Positions 20,131-30,612 of a stretch of 64,000 nt of DNA are shown one piece after another. Below the pieces are notes generated by a model. The model was given only the letters and a program-made list of their open reading frames with translations, was not told the DNA's origin and did not search any database. Source of the stretch: Zelonia costaricensis. Lineage: Eukaryota; Euglenozoa; Kinetoplastea; Trypanosomatida; Trypanosomatidae. The stretch's first letter is position 1. Every line of letters starts with the position of its first letter. The stretch is from the NCBI GenBank assembly GCA_030849075.1, contig JASAOO010003565.1, forward strand, positions 62,001 to 126,000, given 5' to 3'. A program made the position numbers and the translations under genes.

Positions 20131-23100
20131 CTACACCACGATGGACTTCATGAAGCGCTCGGCCAGCGCGGGGTCGAGCTCGACACGGCGGCGGAAGTGG
20201 TGGTCGCTCGCCATGCGGCTGCGCAGAATGCTCAGCCGCGTCTCGCGGTCGCGCTCCTCGCGCAGCTCCTCGCCCCGCTCCCTCGCCTTCATGCCTTTGC
20301 GGTACAACTCCTGGCACTTGTCCACCTCACGACGGCGGGGCGGCGGCTCAGTGCTAGCACTCGACCGCGTGTCGCGCTCGGCGTCGTCGTCACTCTGCCT
20401 CGACTCGCGCTTGTGCACCGATGCCGCACCGCCGCGGGTGAAGCCGGCATACTCGTTGATGGTGGGCTGGAACGTGCACCCACGCAGCTCCTCCGCCTCC
20501 TTTCGCGTCGCCAGCTTCTCCTTCGAGATAAACCCGTGCTTCCACATGCGCGTCGCCTGGGCCTCCCGCTCGGTCTCGGAGAGGACGCGGCCGCGGAGCA
20601 CCTTCTTCTCAAAGCCCTCCGGATCGTCCTTGCGAAGCTGCTCCAGCTCTGCACGCGCCTCCGCCTCCAGCGCAGCGGGCGACGGCACCGGCTTCCGCGA
20701 CGACGCGCTGTCGCGGGTGCGGTTGAGTTGGAGCTGACCCGCGAGGCGCGCGATCAGCAGCTCCTCGGCCTGCTGCCGCTGCCGCTCCAGCGCAGACTCT
20801 TTTCGCACCTCGTCCAGCCTCGCCCGGGTCGCGGCGGCACCCTCGTACAGGCGGTTGCTGAGGGCCTGTGTGTCTGCCTTGCTCAGACGGCTGCGCGCCG
20901 TCGAAGCCGGTCGGCTCGAGATGCCGGTGGTGTTCGGGCTGCCGTGCCGCGTACTGCTCTCGTCGGCGTTGCTGGGGTGCTTGGCGCGGTGCGGGCTTGA
21001 GTTTTGGTAGAGGCGCACAAACACGCCGTTGGGACTCGTCAGCATCTCCTCCTGCTTCCGCAGCCGCTCCTCGCGACGGGCGATTTCCTCCTCGAGCGAG
21101 CCCGAGACGATGCGGTCCCGAATGTGCTCGAGGCGGCTCAGCTGGAAAATCTTCTTGCGCCGCTCGTCCCGGTCGCGGCGGTTGTTGAGGTGGTACAGCC
21201 GCTCGAACGGGCTGCGCCGCATTGCCTCCTCGCGGATGGCGTCGTCGTCGGCGATCTCCTGCTCGAGTGTCTCCAGCTTGTACTCGACCTCATCCAGCAG
21301 CTCCCGCTCCGACACAGCCGACTGCGCGCGACTCTGCGAGGCGCCCCGCACCGGGGTCCTCGGGTTCGTGCCGGTCACGCTGCTGGCGCGTCGCCCGCGA
21401 ACGGGGGAGCTGGGCAGATGCGGCGAGCTGCGCTGCTCAGAGCGGTGCGGCTGGGCGGTGTTCACCTCCACCACGGCAGGGCCCCGGCGCGTCCGCAGTG
21501 GACTGCCGTGCACCGAGAAGGACGACGATACCGCAGCTGCGGCTGGCGCTCGGCGAGGGCTTCGGTAGCTTCGCGAGCGCCACGAGCCGCCAGCGCCGTC
21601 GCTCTCGATCGAGTAGCGGCGTCGCGGGGCGTCGGAGAAGTAGTAGTCCGGGTCCCGGTACGACCCTTCGCGACGCGGCGGTCGGTCGTCTCGTACCGAG
21701 CTCTCACGCCCGCTCAGCGAGGCGCGGCGCACGCTGCGGCTGTGCTCGGCGAAGCTGCCCCACTGATCCTCCCCTTCATCACCCTGCCAGCGTCGCTCGC
21801 CATTCCGGCTGTGTTCGCGGGGCGTGGGCCCGACCTCGCTCCCACGGCGACTGTGGCGACTGCCCGACGCGTACGCGGCGCCGCGCTCTCTCGGCAGTGC
21901 TGCCTCCTCCCCCTCCTCTGTGTCCTCCGCCGCTGCGTGGCGGCGGCGCCGCTCCGAGAGCGCACGGAAACGTTCGGGGCGGTGAACGGCCGCCGCGGCG
22001 TACACGTCATCGTCGCGCCCGCCGCGGCCGTCGCCGTCGTCATAGAAAGACATCCGGTGGAGAGCCCCGGACGTGGCGGGTCGACCGCGCAGCGGCGGTG
22101 GGGTGTCCGCCGCGCGGCGACTGCGCCACCCGGGCGAAGTTGAAGCGGCGCCGCGGCCCTCGTAGCGGTGCAGCGATGACTCCCGCCCAGTGCCGCGCTC
22201 GTGCGCCGCCGTGTCGCTTTCGTCGTCGGCGTACGCATGGGGCCGCCGTGGTCGTGAGCGTGCATCCTCATCCAGTTCATCGTTGTAGCCGTTCTCCATG
22301 GCGTCCACGGCAGAGCGGCGCTGGCGCGACGTGCCGCCGTTGCTGCTGCTACTGTGGACGCCTGCCCGAGCGTCACGCGGCAGCGCGTCGTCGTACGCCG
22401 ACTTGCGGTCGTGCTGCCGGGCCTCGCGGAGGCAGTCCTGCACGAGGGCGGCGCCGTCCAGCTTCCCCACTGCGGCGTGGCGCGCCGTGCGGTGACGCAC
22501 CGGCGACTGGGACGACGCAGTCCCTTCTCGGGTGCGACGGCTCCGATGCGCACGGCGGCCGTCGTCGCCGTCGCCAGCAGCGACGTCTGCCGACCTGCGT
22601 GGGTCACGTTCGCCCGCGCTGCGAGAGCGGTGCCGCCGCGGCTCGTCCACTGCGTCCTCCGTCGGCGTGGCTCGGAAGCCGCGGCCGCGACGACGACTGG
22701 GCACGCGCTCGTCACCGTCGCTGCTGTTCTCAGCGGACTTGACAGACCCACTCGGCACCCGGCGTCCCGCGCTGCTGGCACTGCTCGTCCGTGACGACGC
22801 CTTTGCGGGCTCGAGCGCGTCTGTACCGCCACGAGCCGCACGCGACGGCCGCGACGGCGGAGTCGGCCCGCGCGCCTTCGACGTGCCCGACGTTGCCTTT
22901 GCCGTACGCGGCGCGGTTGGTGTCTCGCGCCGGAAGCGCGACGAGGCCGTGTCCTTGACGCCCACCGCGGCGCCGCGGCTCGACCTGCTCCCCTTCTTCT
23001 CTGAGCCCGCTGGGGCCTTGTCCACCTTCTTGGCGCGCGCGGACGCTGGCTTTGCCGGCGCCGCAGCCGCCGCCTGCCCTTCTGCACTGTCGCCCTCGGA

Positions 23101-23871
23101 CGGCTGGGCCGCTTTGGCCTCGGCCTCCGCCTTCGCATCGAGCTCGGCGTCCTCGACCTGGATGTCGAAGGAGGACTCGCTTGTCACCTCGGCAGCAGCC
23201 GTGGGTGGCGCTGCTGGCGGCTGCTTCGCCGGGCCTTCTGCGACTACCGCCTTCCCTTTGGCGGGAGAGGGGCTGCTGCTACTCGCTGCTGCTGCTGCTG
23301 CCTGGCCGCTGCCGCGCTCCGGCGACGCGCCGTCCGTCGTGAAAAGGATGGAGCCGGCAGCCGTGCCGAGGTCAGACTGGTCGAAGTGAATCGACTCGCT
23401 TGCGGCGGCGGAATGCTGCGACCCGCTGCGCGAGCGCACGCCGCCGTCGTCGTCGTCCTCGTCATCGCCTGCCGATGTTTGCGCGGCCCGCGGTGGGGTC
23501 CGCGCTGGCGGCGGCGGCGTGACGTGTTCAGCGTCGTCGTGGGCTGCGGCCGTCGAGAGGCCGCGCTCCGGCGTGGCAGAGCGGGAGTGGGGCACCGACG
23601 GGGCCGCCGAGTACGCGGCGGCGGTGCGCTTCTCCAGCGGCGCTGCGTCGTGCTCGGATGCGTGGGCTGCCGTGGAAGCCTTCTCCGAGTGCTTCGCCCT
23701 GTCGGCTGCCTTGTTGGAGGTGGCACCCGAGTCTTTGCGAGGGGAGGAGCCGGTGCGGCGCAGGTCTGTCGCCTCGGAGATGCTCTTCTTGACGTTCTTG
23801 CCTGCTCGCTCAAGCCCCTCCTCGACGGACTTGCCCGCCTTCTGGATTGACTTCTTCAAGCGGGAGAACAT
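20131..23871 (-). CDS. Large Arg/Ser-rich hypothetical protein with helical C-terminal region
   Basis: 1,246 residues from the ATG at 23871. The first 35 residues (MFSRLKKSIQKAGKSVEEGL and following) form a basic amphipathic helix that could bind membrane or a filament. Residues 40-770 are Arg/Ser/Asp/Ala-rich and probably disordered, with many RRxS-type sites that look phosphorylatable. From about 830 to the end the text becomes helical and charged, with long Glu/Arg stretches. A short CTFQPTINEY motif near residue 1,140 resembles the C-T-F-x-P-x-I motif found in several trypanosomatid cytoskeletal and flagellar proteins. I recognise no catalytic domain. A cytoskeletal role is a guess from composition and that motif. 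Confidence 0.82.
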   Translation of the reverse strand: MFSRLKKSIQKAGKSVEEGLERAGKNVKKSISEATDLRRTGSSPRKDSGATSNKAADRAKHSEKASTAAHASEHDAAPLEKRTAAAYSAAPSVPHSRSATPERGLSTAAAHDDAEHVTPPPPARTPPRAAQTSAGDDEDDDDGGVRSRSGSQHSAAASESIHFDQSDLGTAAGSILFTTDGASPERGSGQAAAAAASSSSPSPAKGKAVVAEGPAKQPPAAPPTAAAEVTSESSFDIQVEDAELDAKAEAEAKAAQPSEGDSAEGQAAAAAPAKPASARAKKVDKAPAGSEKKGSRSSRGAAVGVKDTASSRFRRETPTAPRTAKATSGTSKARGPTPPSRPSRAARGGTDALEPAKASSRTSSASSAGRRVPSGSVKSAENSSDGDERVPSRRRGRGFRATPTEDAVDEPRRHRSRSAGERDPRRSADVAAGDGDDGRRAHRSRRTREGTASSQSPVRHRTARHAAVGKLDGAALVQDCLREARQHDRKSAYDDALPRDARAGVHSSSSNGGTSRQRRSAVDAMENGYNDELDEDARSRPRRPHAYADDESDTAAHERGTGRESSLHRYEGRGAASTSPGWRSRRAADTPPPLRGRPATSGALHRMSFYDDGDGRGGRDDDVYAAAAVHRPERFRALSERRRRHAAAEDTEEGEEAALPRERGAAYASGSRHSRRGSEVGPTPREHSRNGERRWQGDEGEDQWGSFAEHSRSVRRASLSGRESSVRDDRPPRREGSYRDPDYYFSDAPRRRYSIESDGAGGSWRSRSYRSPRRAPAAAAVSSSFSVHGSPLRTRRGPAVVEVNTAQPHRSEQRSSPHLPSSPVRGRRASSVTGTNPRTPVRGASQSRAQSAVSERELLDEVEYKLETLEQEIADDDAIREEAMRRSPFERLYHLNNRRDRDERRKKIFQLSRLEHIRDRIVSGSLEEEIARREERLRKQEEMLTSPNGVFVRLYQNSSPHRAKHPSNADESSTRHGSPNTTGISSRPASTARSRLSKADTQALSNRLYEGAAATRARLDEVRKESALERQRQQAEELLIARLAGQLQLNRTRDSASSRKPVPSPAALEAEARAELEQLRKDDPEGFEKKVLRGRVLSETEREAQATRMWKHGFISKEKLATRKEAEELRGCTFQPTINEYAGFTRGGAASVHKRESRQSDDDAERDTRSSASTEPPPRRREVDKCQELYRKGMKARERGEELREERDRETRLSILRSRMASDHHFRRRVELDPALAERFMKSIVV

Positions 23872-24815
23872 TACACGTAGTTCGTGGTAGGAGTGTGGCA
23901 GGGCTCTGCCGCTACGGCAGCGGAGTTGACCCAGGGAACAGGAGGGGTGGGGGGGAGGGGGGGGGGCGCCGTGTAGCGGCTGGTGTAGCGCTAGAGAGAG
24001 AGCCGTGCACGCTGCACTACTCGGCTCCGGCGCGGGCGAGCGAGCGCAGAATGCGGTGACGCTGCGTTACCGGAGCAGAAGCAGCAGCGGCGGCGGCACC
24101 GACAGAAGCACGTATTTTTTGTCGAGATGTGTGAGGGGGACTGTTCTGCCTCCACGACGGCGCAAGAGGCGCACCGGGTGGCGGCAGGCGCCTTCGCGGA
24201 TGGCGGAACGATGGAGGTGGCTGGCGCGGGAGAGTGGGGGGAGGGTCCGGTCCACCTGCGTCACTATATTGTTCCCTGTTGAAAGTGTGAGAGGGAGGGG
24301 GGGGGACCAAGGCGGAGCAGCGATGAGTGGCGCAAAAGTAAAACGGGGGTCAACACACGTGAGAGAGGGTAGGGAGGGGAGGGGGGCAGGGGTGCGTGCG
24401 TGCGGGATGCGTTCGCCTGTCGAGAGCGGCGGAGCTGAGTCGACCCGAAGGGGAGACACGGCTGCCGCGTCACACGACCAGCCCACATCGACCGAGGCAG
24501 TGCTGGGTTCACGAACGCGGCAAAAAGCAAAACGAACAACGCACTGCTGGGGGAAGTCGTGTGCGGGAAGGAGGCTGAAGAGACGCACAAGATCTGCGCT
24601 GCGACTGCGCCTTTGCTTCTCTCGCTACCACCCTTCCCAGCGGCCCTGTCATTTCTTTTACGGGTGTGTTGGTGGGTTAAACGCGTGTGAACTTACCGGT
24701 GCCGATTATCAGGTAGTCGTAAAACACAAAAAAAAAAGGGGTGGACGCTTGAGGCAAAGAACACACAAAAACTGCGTGAAGAGCCGCGGCAAGTAAACCT
24801 CTCCGCCACGCCGAG
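23872..24815. other. Intergenic spacer
   Basis: No supported gene. The coding strand is pyrimidine-rich near 23940-23970 and 24290-24400. A possible acceptor AG for the gene at 20131-23871 is at 23912-23913 but is not decisive. Confidence 0.55.
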
Positions 24816-27569
24816 CTACGGGGCAGTCTTCACGGTAGCCGCTGCCTTCTTGCTCTCCTTCGGTACCGCCGACTCCGCGGCGGCGTTCTTCCCGGCCGTC
24901 TCGCTCGCCTTCTGCAGCTTCAGCCGCTCCCGCTTTCCAAGCCGCTTCTTGCCCTTGGCCGCCTCCTTCTTGGCCGCCCCCTTTGCACTCGAGCGTGGCG
25001 CTGCATCACAGCCGTCGGTCTTCTTCGGCGGCTGCGGCGCCGCCGCCGCTTGCACCGATGCGGCAAGCGCTCGCTCCTTCTTTGCCACCTTCTTGAGCCG
25101 CTGCATCTCTGCCACGTCCTCCTCGTCCATCGCCGTGCGCGGCAGGTGCACGACGTTGGCGGGGGCGGAGGGCGCGTTGCTGTAGTCATACGACACCCCC
25201 AACGCCGCCAGAATGGCGCGCTGCGCGGCCGACGTCTCGCCCGACCCGCTCGGAGCCGTCGACGTCGCTGCCGGCGGCGCGGCGGCTGTCCTGGTGACGC
25301 TTGTCGCCTCCAGGACAGGGGCCATGCGGCGCAGCTCGAAGCTGTACACGTAGTGGCCGTTGGCCGCCTCGGCACCACGTGACGCCTTGCCCGACTTGCC
25401 CGCCGAGGCCGGCTGCACCGCCGTGAAGACCGCCTCACCGCCCTCGGCCTTGGCGACCGAGGCGGCGGCCTTGGTGAGCGCCGCCATGCGTCGCACGCCG
25501 AGCCCCACCGTGTAGGTCCACACCGTCGTGAGGTAGGCGAGCTCGTTGGCCTTGGCCAGCGTCGCCGGGGCTGCCGTCTGCAGGCACTTCTTCAGCAGCG
25601 CCGTCATACTCGGCACCTGAGCCGACCGCACTGCTGACGCCCCCGCGCCACTGCGCAACGCTGAAGCGGCTGCAGTGCTGTCCGCTGCGGCGCTGTATGC
25701 GGCGAAGATCTGCACCAGCGTGCTGAGCGGAACGGTGTTGGTGCGGGCGCCGCGCACGGCCCACGCGTTCGACGCCGCGGGGGCCACGAGGTGGTCGCCC
25801 ACGTCGAGGTCACCCGCAGAGGACGCCGCGGCGTTGGCGGCTGCAGCGCTCGCAGCACTTGCGCTATCACGGCCCGTCGCCGTAGCGCCGCCCGACGCAG
25901 CAGCGAGCAGCTCGCGCTTGGCGAGGCCGTGCAGCGGGAAGGTGAAGGTGCGCGTCGCCTCCTGACCTAGCACCCACATCACGGCGGACAGGCTCGGCAG
26001 CATCACCGCCGTCTCCGACAGCGGGCGGGAGTCGAGGAAGGTCTGCTGAAGCTCCGGTGTCCGCTCGAGGTTGCAGCCCACCACATAGCGCAGCGTCGCG
26101 TAGACGGCGTTGGACAGGTAGGCGATGGCGCGCGTCTTCTCCTCCTCCACCGGTGGACGCGGCTCGGCATCGGCGTAGTGCACCGCCTCGAGGATGGCGT
26201 GCAGGAAGTGACAGTGCAGGACGAGGCTGCCCTTGGTCGTGGCGTGGGTCTGCACTGCAGGGGTCAGCAGCGCGCGACCGGTGTCGGCCTCCGTGGGTGC
26301 GAGGGTCTTGTACTTTTGCCTGCAGTACGCCTGCCAGCACGACGTGGCGTCCACTTTCGTCGCACCCCGCACGAGGGACGGCACGTTGACGGCGTTGCCC
26401 ATGACAATCATGAAGAGAAACACCATGTCCACGCAGCTTGTCTGGGTGATGGTGGACACGAGCAGCTCCCCCTCCGTCGGGGCACCGCTGCCCTCCTCCG
26501 CGACGCTGTGCGCTTCCTCTGACGCTTTCGCCTCTGCTGCCGCAGCGACAGCCGTGCCCACGGATGCCGGCGCCTCTGTGTTGCCCGTTCCGTCGCCGTC
26601 GTCGCCATCCTCATCGCTGCTGCTGTCTGTCAGCTCGATGCGCACGCCAGTGGCCACCATGGGACCATCCTGCTTGCGACGACGCACCACATCCTCGGCC
26701 GGCGGCGCGGCGACGGCGGTGTCCTGCACCGACAGCTCGACTTCATCTTCCTCTTCCTCCTCCTCGTGTGCCCCGCTAGCCGGCTTCTGTGGTGCGGCGG
26801 CAGGGCTGCTGGCCTGCGCGGCGGCGGCCTGCAGCGCCTTGGCCGCGTTGCGCTCTGCCACAGCCTTTATCTTTGCCATGGCCGCCGCCGCCGCCTCCCG
26901 CTCGTTCTCAGCAAAGAATGCGTCGGTGCAGGTCGCCACAAACGCAAGCACTCGGTCGAGGCGGAGGATGGAGGGCTCGAAGAGGACGTCCTGCAGTTTG
27001 GTGGCGATGGAGACCTGCTGCGGCGCCGGCCCGCACAGAGCCCCGCAGAGCACATCCGAGTCCTCGGAGATGAAGAGGAAGGTGGGCAGCACCGTTGCCC
27101 CGCCCGCCACGGCGGCCGTCACCAGGGTGCGCTGCAGGTCGAGCAGCTTGTAGTCCGCCTCGCCGGCCACACCGCGGCCGCTGGTGAGCACGTACGGATC
27201 GGCGCCGCCGCCGTTGCTGGACGTGCTGCGCTGGTGTGCGCGGTACGCGTCCGTCAGCTGGGTCGAGAGCTTCTGCACGTGAACGTCGAGGTCGCCGATG
27301 CGGACAAGGGCGTGGCGGTGCGCGCGGGCCGTGCCGCTGCGGTCGCGCTGTGAATCGAGGGCGAAGATGATCGCCGTGCGGGCGATGAGGTGGCTTGGAT
27401 GAAGAAAGGCGCGGAGCGTGTCAAGCCCCAGCGTCTGCGCCGCGTTCGTGGCGTCGATCAGAATGAAGTCGAAGACAAGGGGCGGCTGCCCCGAGCTGCC
27501 CTTCGGCACCCGGCACAGCGCACCGGGCGACGAGCGGGCAATGAACTTGACGAAGTCGGGAACCCCCAT
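24816..27569 (-). CDS. Divergent XRN-family 5'-3' exoribonuclease-like protein
   Basis: 917 residues from the ATG at 27569, whose product begins MGVPDFVKFI as XRN proteins do. The open frame continues to 28022 but that part reads like leader. By eye, XRN landmarks are present in order: IDATN (D39), ALDSQR (D72), GEADYK (E137; D139 where XRNs have Glu), and EDSD (D170, D172). The last metal-binding Asp, normally in a GND motif, is replaced in MGNAVNVPSL (A393). The basic QRSRRF-like segment after the second motif is also not conserved. An acidic Ser/Glu/Asp-rich insertion spans about 268-370, and the last 90 residues are Lys/Ala-rich, possibly nuclear targeting or RNA binding. XRN enzymes degrade 5'-monophosphate RNA. 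This one may be weakly active or inactive. Trypanosomes have several XRN paralogues (XRNA-XRND); I cannot say which this is. Confidence 0.8.
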   Translation of the reverse strand: MGVPDFVKFIARSSPGALCRVPKGSSGQPPLVFDFILIDATNAAQTLGLDTLRAFLHPSHLIARTAIIFALDSQRDRSGTARAHRHALVRIGDLDVHVQKLSTQLTDAYRAHQRSTSSNGGGADPYVLTSGRGVAGEADYKLLDLQRTLVTAAVAGGATVLPTFLFISEDSDVLCGALCGPAPQQVSIATKLQDVLFEPSILRLDRVLAFVATCTDAFFAENEREAAAAAMAKIKAVAERNAAKALQAAAAQASSPAAAPQKPASGAHEEEEEEDEVELSVQDTAVAAPPAEDVVRRRKQDGPMVATGVRIELTDSSSDEDGDDGDGTGNTEAPASVGTAVAAAAEAKASEEAHSVAEEGSGAPTEGELLVSTITQTSCVDMVFLFMIVMGNAVNVPSLVRGATKVDATSCWQAYCRQKYKTLAPTEADTGRALLTPAVQTHATTKGSLVLHCHFLHAILEAVHYADAEPRPPVEEEKTRAIAYLSNAVYATLRYVVGCNLERTPELQQTFLDSRPLSETAVMLPSLSAVMWVLGQEATRTFTFPLHGLAKRELLAAASGGATATGRDSASAASAAAANAAASSAGDLDVGDHLVAPAASNAWAVRGARTNTVPLSTLVQIFAAYSAAADSTAAASALRSGAGASAVRSAQVPSMTALLKKCLQTAAPATLAKANELAYLTTVWTYTVGLGVRRMAALTKAAASVAKAEGGEAVFTAVQPASAGKSGKASRGAEAANGHYVYSFELRRMAPVLEATSVTRTAAAPPAATSTAPSGSGETSAAQRAILAALGVSYDYSNAPSAPANVVHLPRTAMDEEDVAEMQRLKKVAKKERALAASVQAAAAPQPPKKTDGCDAAPRSSAKGAAKKEAAKGKKRLGKRERLKLQKASETAGKNAAAESAVPKESKKAAATVKTAP

Positions 27570-28192
27570 TACCGCTCGTCTTCTCCTGTGCAAGTGTGTG
27601 CGTTTGTGTTGTTTGTGCGTGCGTGTGGCCACCGAATGTGCTGCACTGCTGCAGTGGCGGCTTGGCGGCTGTGCGTCGCTGGGGGTGACGGGGCAGTGTG
27701 CAGAAAAGACGAGGCAGCAGTCGCAATTCGCGTCAAGGACATGAAGGGAAGTCGCCGAAACCCACAACAACACAGCTACATGACCAACCTTCAGCTCCCC
27801 CCCCCCCCCAAGCGGCTGAAGGCAGCACTGACTGCCACATGTGAACGTGACGTGGTCAGCACCGAGAAAAGAGGCGTTGAACGGGGGGGAGGGGGTGGAC
27901 GCCGGGTATTTCGCTGTGCCGTGTTGCAGAGCGCAAATGGAGCTCAGCTTTACGGGCCCTGCGAGGTCCCAATTGCGCCTTCGTTTGTACTTATTTGCTT
28001 TTTTTTCTGTGGCCTGCACCAAAACGGCGGAAAGCCGCTAGGCGAAGGTCACGCATGGTGAATAACGTGTGTGTGCGTGTGTGTGGGGACGTCTCTTCCA
28101 ACACGATGGTACCTGGCAAACAGCAGTGGGGGGATGTGAAGCCTGGACGGGCCAGCAGCGTTGCGATCCTTGTGTAGCACGCAACCACGCGA
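27570..28192. other. Intergenic spacer
   Basis: 623 bases without a gene. GT-rich on plus at 27592-27632, so the leader of the XRN-like gene is CA-rich. A candidate acceptor AG lies at 27586-27587, 17 bases before the ATG, but its upstream tract is not pyrimidine-rich. A C run on plus occurs near 27798-27808. Confidence 0.55.
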
Positions 28193-28720
28193 TCAGCCGG
28201 ACCCGCCCGCCTCTCGGACCGTCTCCAGTTCCGCCTGCAGCTGCTTAATCTTGAGCTCGTACATGTTGCGCACACGCTGTAGCTGCTCGGCAGCACCTTG
28301 ACTCTCCAGCTGAGCCTGCAACGCGCCCCACTGCTTCATCGTCTCGGCGGTTTGCTTCTCAGCGTCCTCCATGTCGTCGGCGAAGTACGTGGTGCCGACG
28401 CTCTCCATCGCGTCCGTGATGAGGGCCCGTGCCTCGGCGAAGCACTCCATCAACGCATCGAGCTGTTCGTTGAGTGGGGCTGCTGGAGTGGCCCCTGTCG
28501 TGTGCTCGCAGCGCACCGGCGAAGCAAGGGGCGCAGGGGAGACCACGAGACGACTTGAGCCCGCTATCGCCGTCGACGATGCACCGCCGAAGCGACGAAG
28601 GCTCGCGCGCACCGACTCAGCTCCACGGGGTGCTGCAAGGACAGCGAACAGCAGCGCTCGCCCAAGTCGGTGCCCGGCAGCGGCCTGCTTGGCCGGGATC
28701 GGAACAAGTACTCCTCGCAT
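28193..28720 (-). CDS. Small hypothetical protein, predicted mitochondrial, C-terminal coiled coil
   Basis: 175 residues from the ATG at 28720. The first 70 residues are rich in Arg, Ala and Ser and nearly free of acids (MRGVLVPIPAKQAAAGHRLG and on), like a mitochondrial presequence. Residues 82-175 are acidic and helical: LDALMECFAEARALITDAME, then YFADDMEDAEKQTAETMKQW, then a coiled coil ending VRNMYELKIKQLQAELETVR. I do not recognise the family. Length and layout suit a small assembly factor or accessory subunit, but nothing in the sequence names the complex. Coding is supported by the clean change from presequence to heptad pattern. Confidence 0.75.
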   Translation of the reverse strand: MRGVLVPIPAKQAAAGHRLGRALLFAVLAAPRGAESVRASLRRFGGASSTAIAGSSRLVVSPAPLASPVRCEHTTGATPAAPLNEQLDALMECFAEARALITDAMESVGTTYFADDMEDAEKQTAETMKQWGALQAQLESQGAAEQLQRVRNMYELKIKQLQAELETVREAGGSG

Positions 28721-30583
28721 CTCCGCGGCTACTGCGTTGTGGTCTCACTGTACCCGAGTGTGTGGACGTCCCAATTCAAGGTAGTGGAGCGAACCGGCTA
28801 GTGAGGAGAAGGCGGTGGTGGGGAAGGAGAAGAGCCGCTGTGCAGATAGAGAGGCCTCGGTGTGCGGTTCGACGGAGGTGTGGAGGCCAATCAAGTGTTG
28901 CTTGGCTGCCGAGCGTGTGAGGTATAGGATAAGAGAGCGAAGGAGGCGCGGGGGGGGGAGGGGGGGAAGAGGGGGGCAGACACAGAGGTGCAAGGAGGTT
29001 GTGACAGTTCCGGGTGGCTGTAAGCCGGCAGAACGGAAAAACAAAACAGCGTGCCGCTATAGTTCGCGCCCACGCCCCCCCCCCGTGCCTTCTGCGTCTC
29101 TTCGTGAGAGAGGGGGAGGGATTTGCGTAGGCGAGCACCACTCACACACACGTGCCTGACTGGTCGGGAGCTCCTTGTCCGATGGACCCACGCCACAGGC
29201 ACGCCAACACCTCGGGAGCGCTGCCGAGCCGACCACAGCAAACGGCGGACGAGCTCGCCAAGTCCACGCCGCGCTTCGTCCAAGGGTGTGCGGGGAGTTT
29301 GAGCCAGCTCCGCTGCGTTCTCGGCGTGTGGCGCCGACTGCCCAACCGCTGAGCGTCCCCCTGCGAGAAGCCGCGGGGACTTCACGGACGCTCTGACACG
29401 CGCTCGTGCGCCACCACGCGTTTTGTTGTGTTGACAGCGCTCGAATTCCTTTCACGTGCTTAGTCTCCTGCTGCTCGAGGGAGGAGGAGGAGGAAGACAG
29501 CCAGATTTTGAAGCGTAGGTCAAGACATCATGATTGGAGCATGACAGACACACATGCATCCACACAAACACACACACGCGCGAACGCAGGCACAAATACA
29601 CGGGAGCACTCACACGCACGCACAATGCGTAATGGGATCAACAAGCACAAATTCGCCCGCCTGTACAAGAATCCTCTTCTTTTTTTATTGAGGAACTAAA
29701 CAGCCGAAGCCGAAGAAGCGGATCCATGGTGTACCGGGAACTCGAACGGGGTAAAGGACGTCGAACGAAGGAATCAACACCGCACGCCCACTCTGATGAC
29801 CGCACACCGAGTGCTTGTGTGGGCGTGCAGAGAGCGGACAGCAGATTCGCATGTGCTACTTCACCGCGTACGCACCACCTGGCAGCGCAGCTGCACCTCG
29901 CTGCATGGGGAGGGGGAGGGACGGCTAGTTGAATTCCACCATTAGAGCCGCCGCACCCTCAGCTCAACTCACTTCGTGGTGTGCCCCCGTCTCTGCGTCC
30001 TCGGTGCGGGCGAGGGGGGAGGGAGGCGCACAGTCAACAGGGGAAGCGAATACCGCGCAACGCTGTTACGACTTCCCCCATTCTCGTTTCTCGCCAGAAA
30101 CAACAACAATAACAACGCAATACACATATGCACACGAAACCCACATCACACACACACACGCACGCACGAGCGGCCTCGACTTCCCCAACGGCACGCACAT
30201 GCTCGGACGCGGGGGAACAGTGAGGGGAAAGTGGTGGAGTCAGCACACGTCACCGTCCTACGCGCAGCTTCGTTCGCGGCGCGGCATGGGAGGGACGTTG
30301 CCAGTGCAGTAACAGCTTGAGCGTCAGAGACGGTTTTTTGCCGTTTGCGGACACGCACGGTTTCACCGGCTGTGCAGCACAGTCGAAGCCGCTTTCCCTC
30401 CTCGTGCGGTGTCGCGCCGGTCACCACGACTACGCGCGTGCACCACCACAGAAGGACGGCAAGGGCCTCTGGCCCGTCCATCCCAAACCGCCCGGCGTCT
30501 GCCTTCTCGCTGCGCCCCACCACGAATCTCGCGCAGCAGCCACTCACCTCGGTGGACGGTGTTCTGGACAAGCGACGCTGCTA

Positions 30584-30612
30584 CCCCCCCCCCACCCACC
30601 CACCCACCCACC
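30584..30612. repeat. C run followed by (CCCA)n
   Basis: About ten C followed by five CCCA/CCAC units on plus; G-rich (TGGG)n on the mRNA strand of the long spacer. Confidence 0.85.

Noticed and set aside
21222..22742. 506-codon plus-strand frame opposite the large Arg/Ser-rich gene
   Set aside because: Antisense shadow caused by GC-rich third positions; Arg/Pro-rich with no domain.
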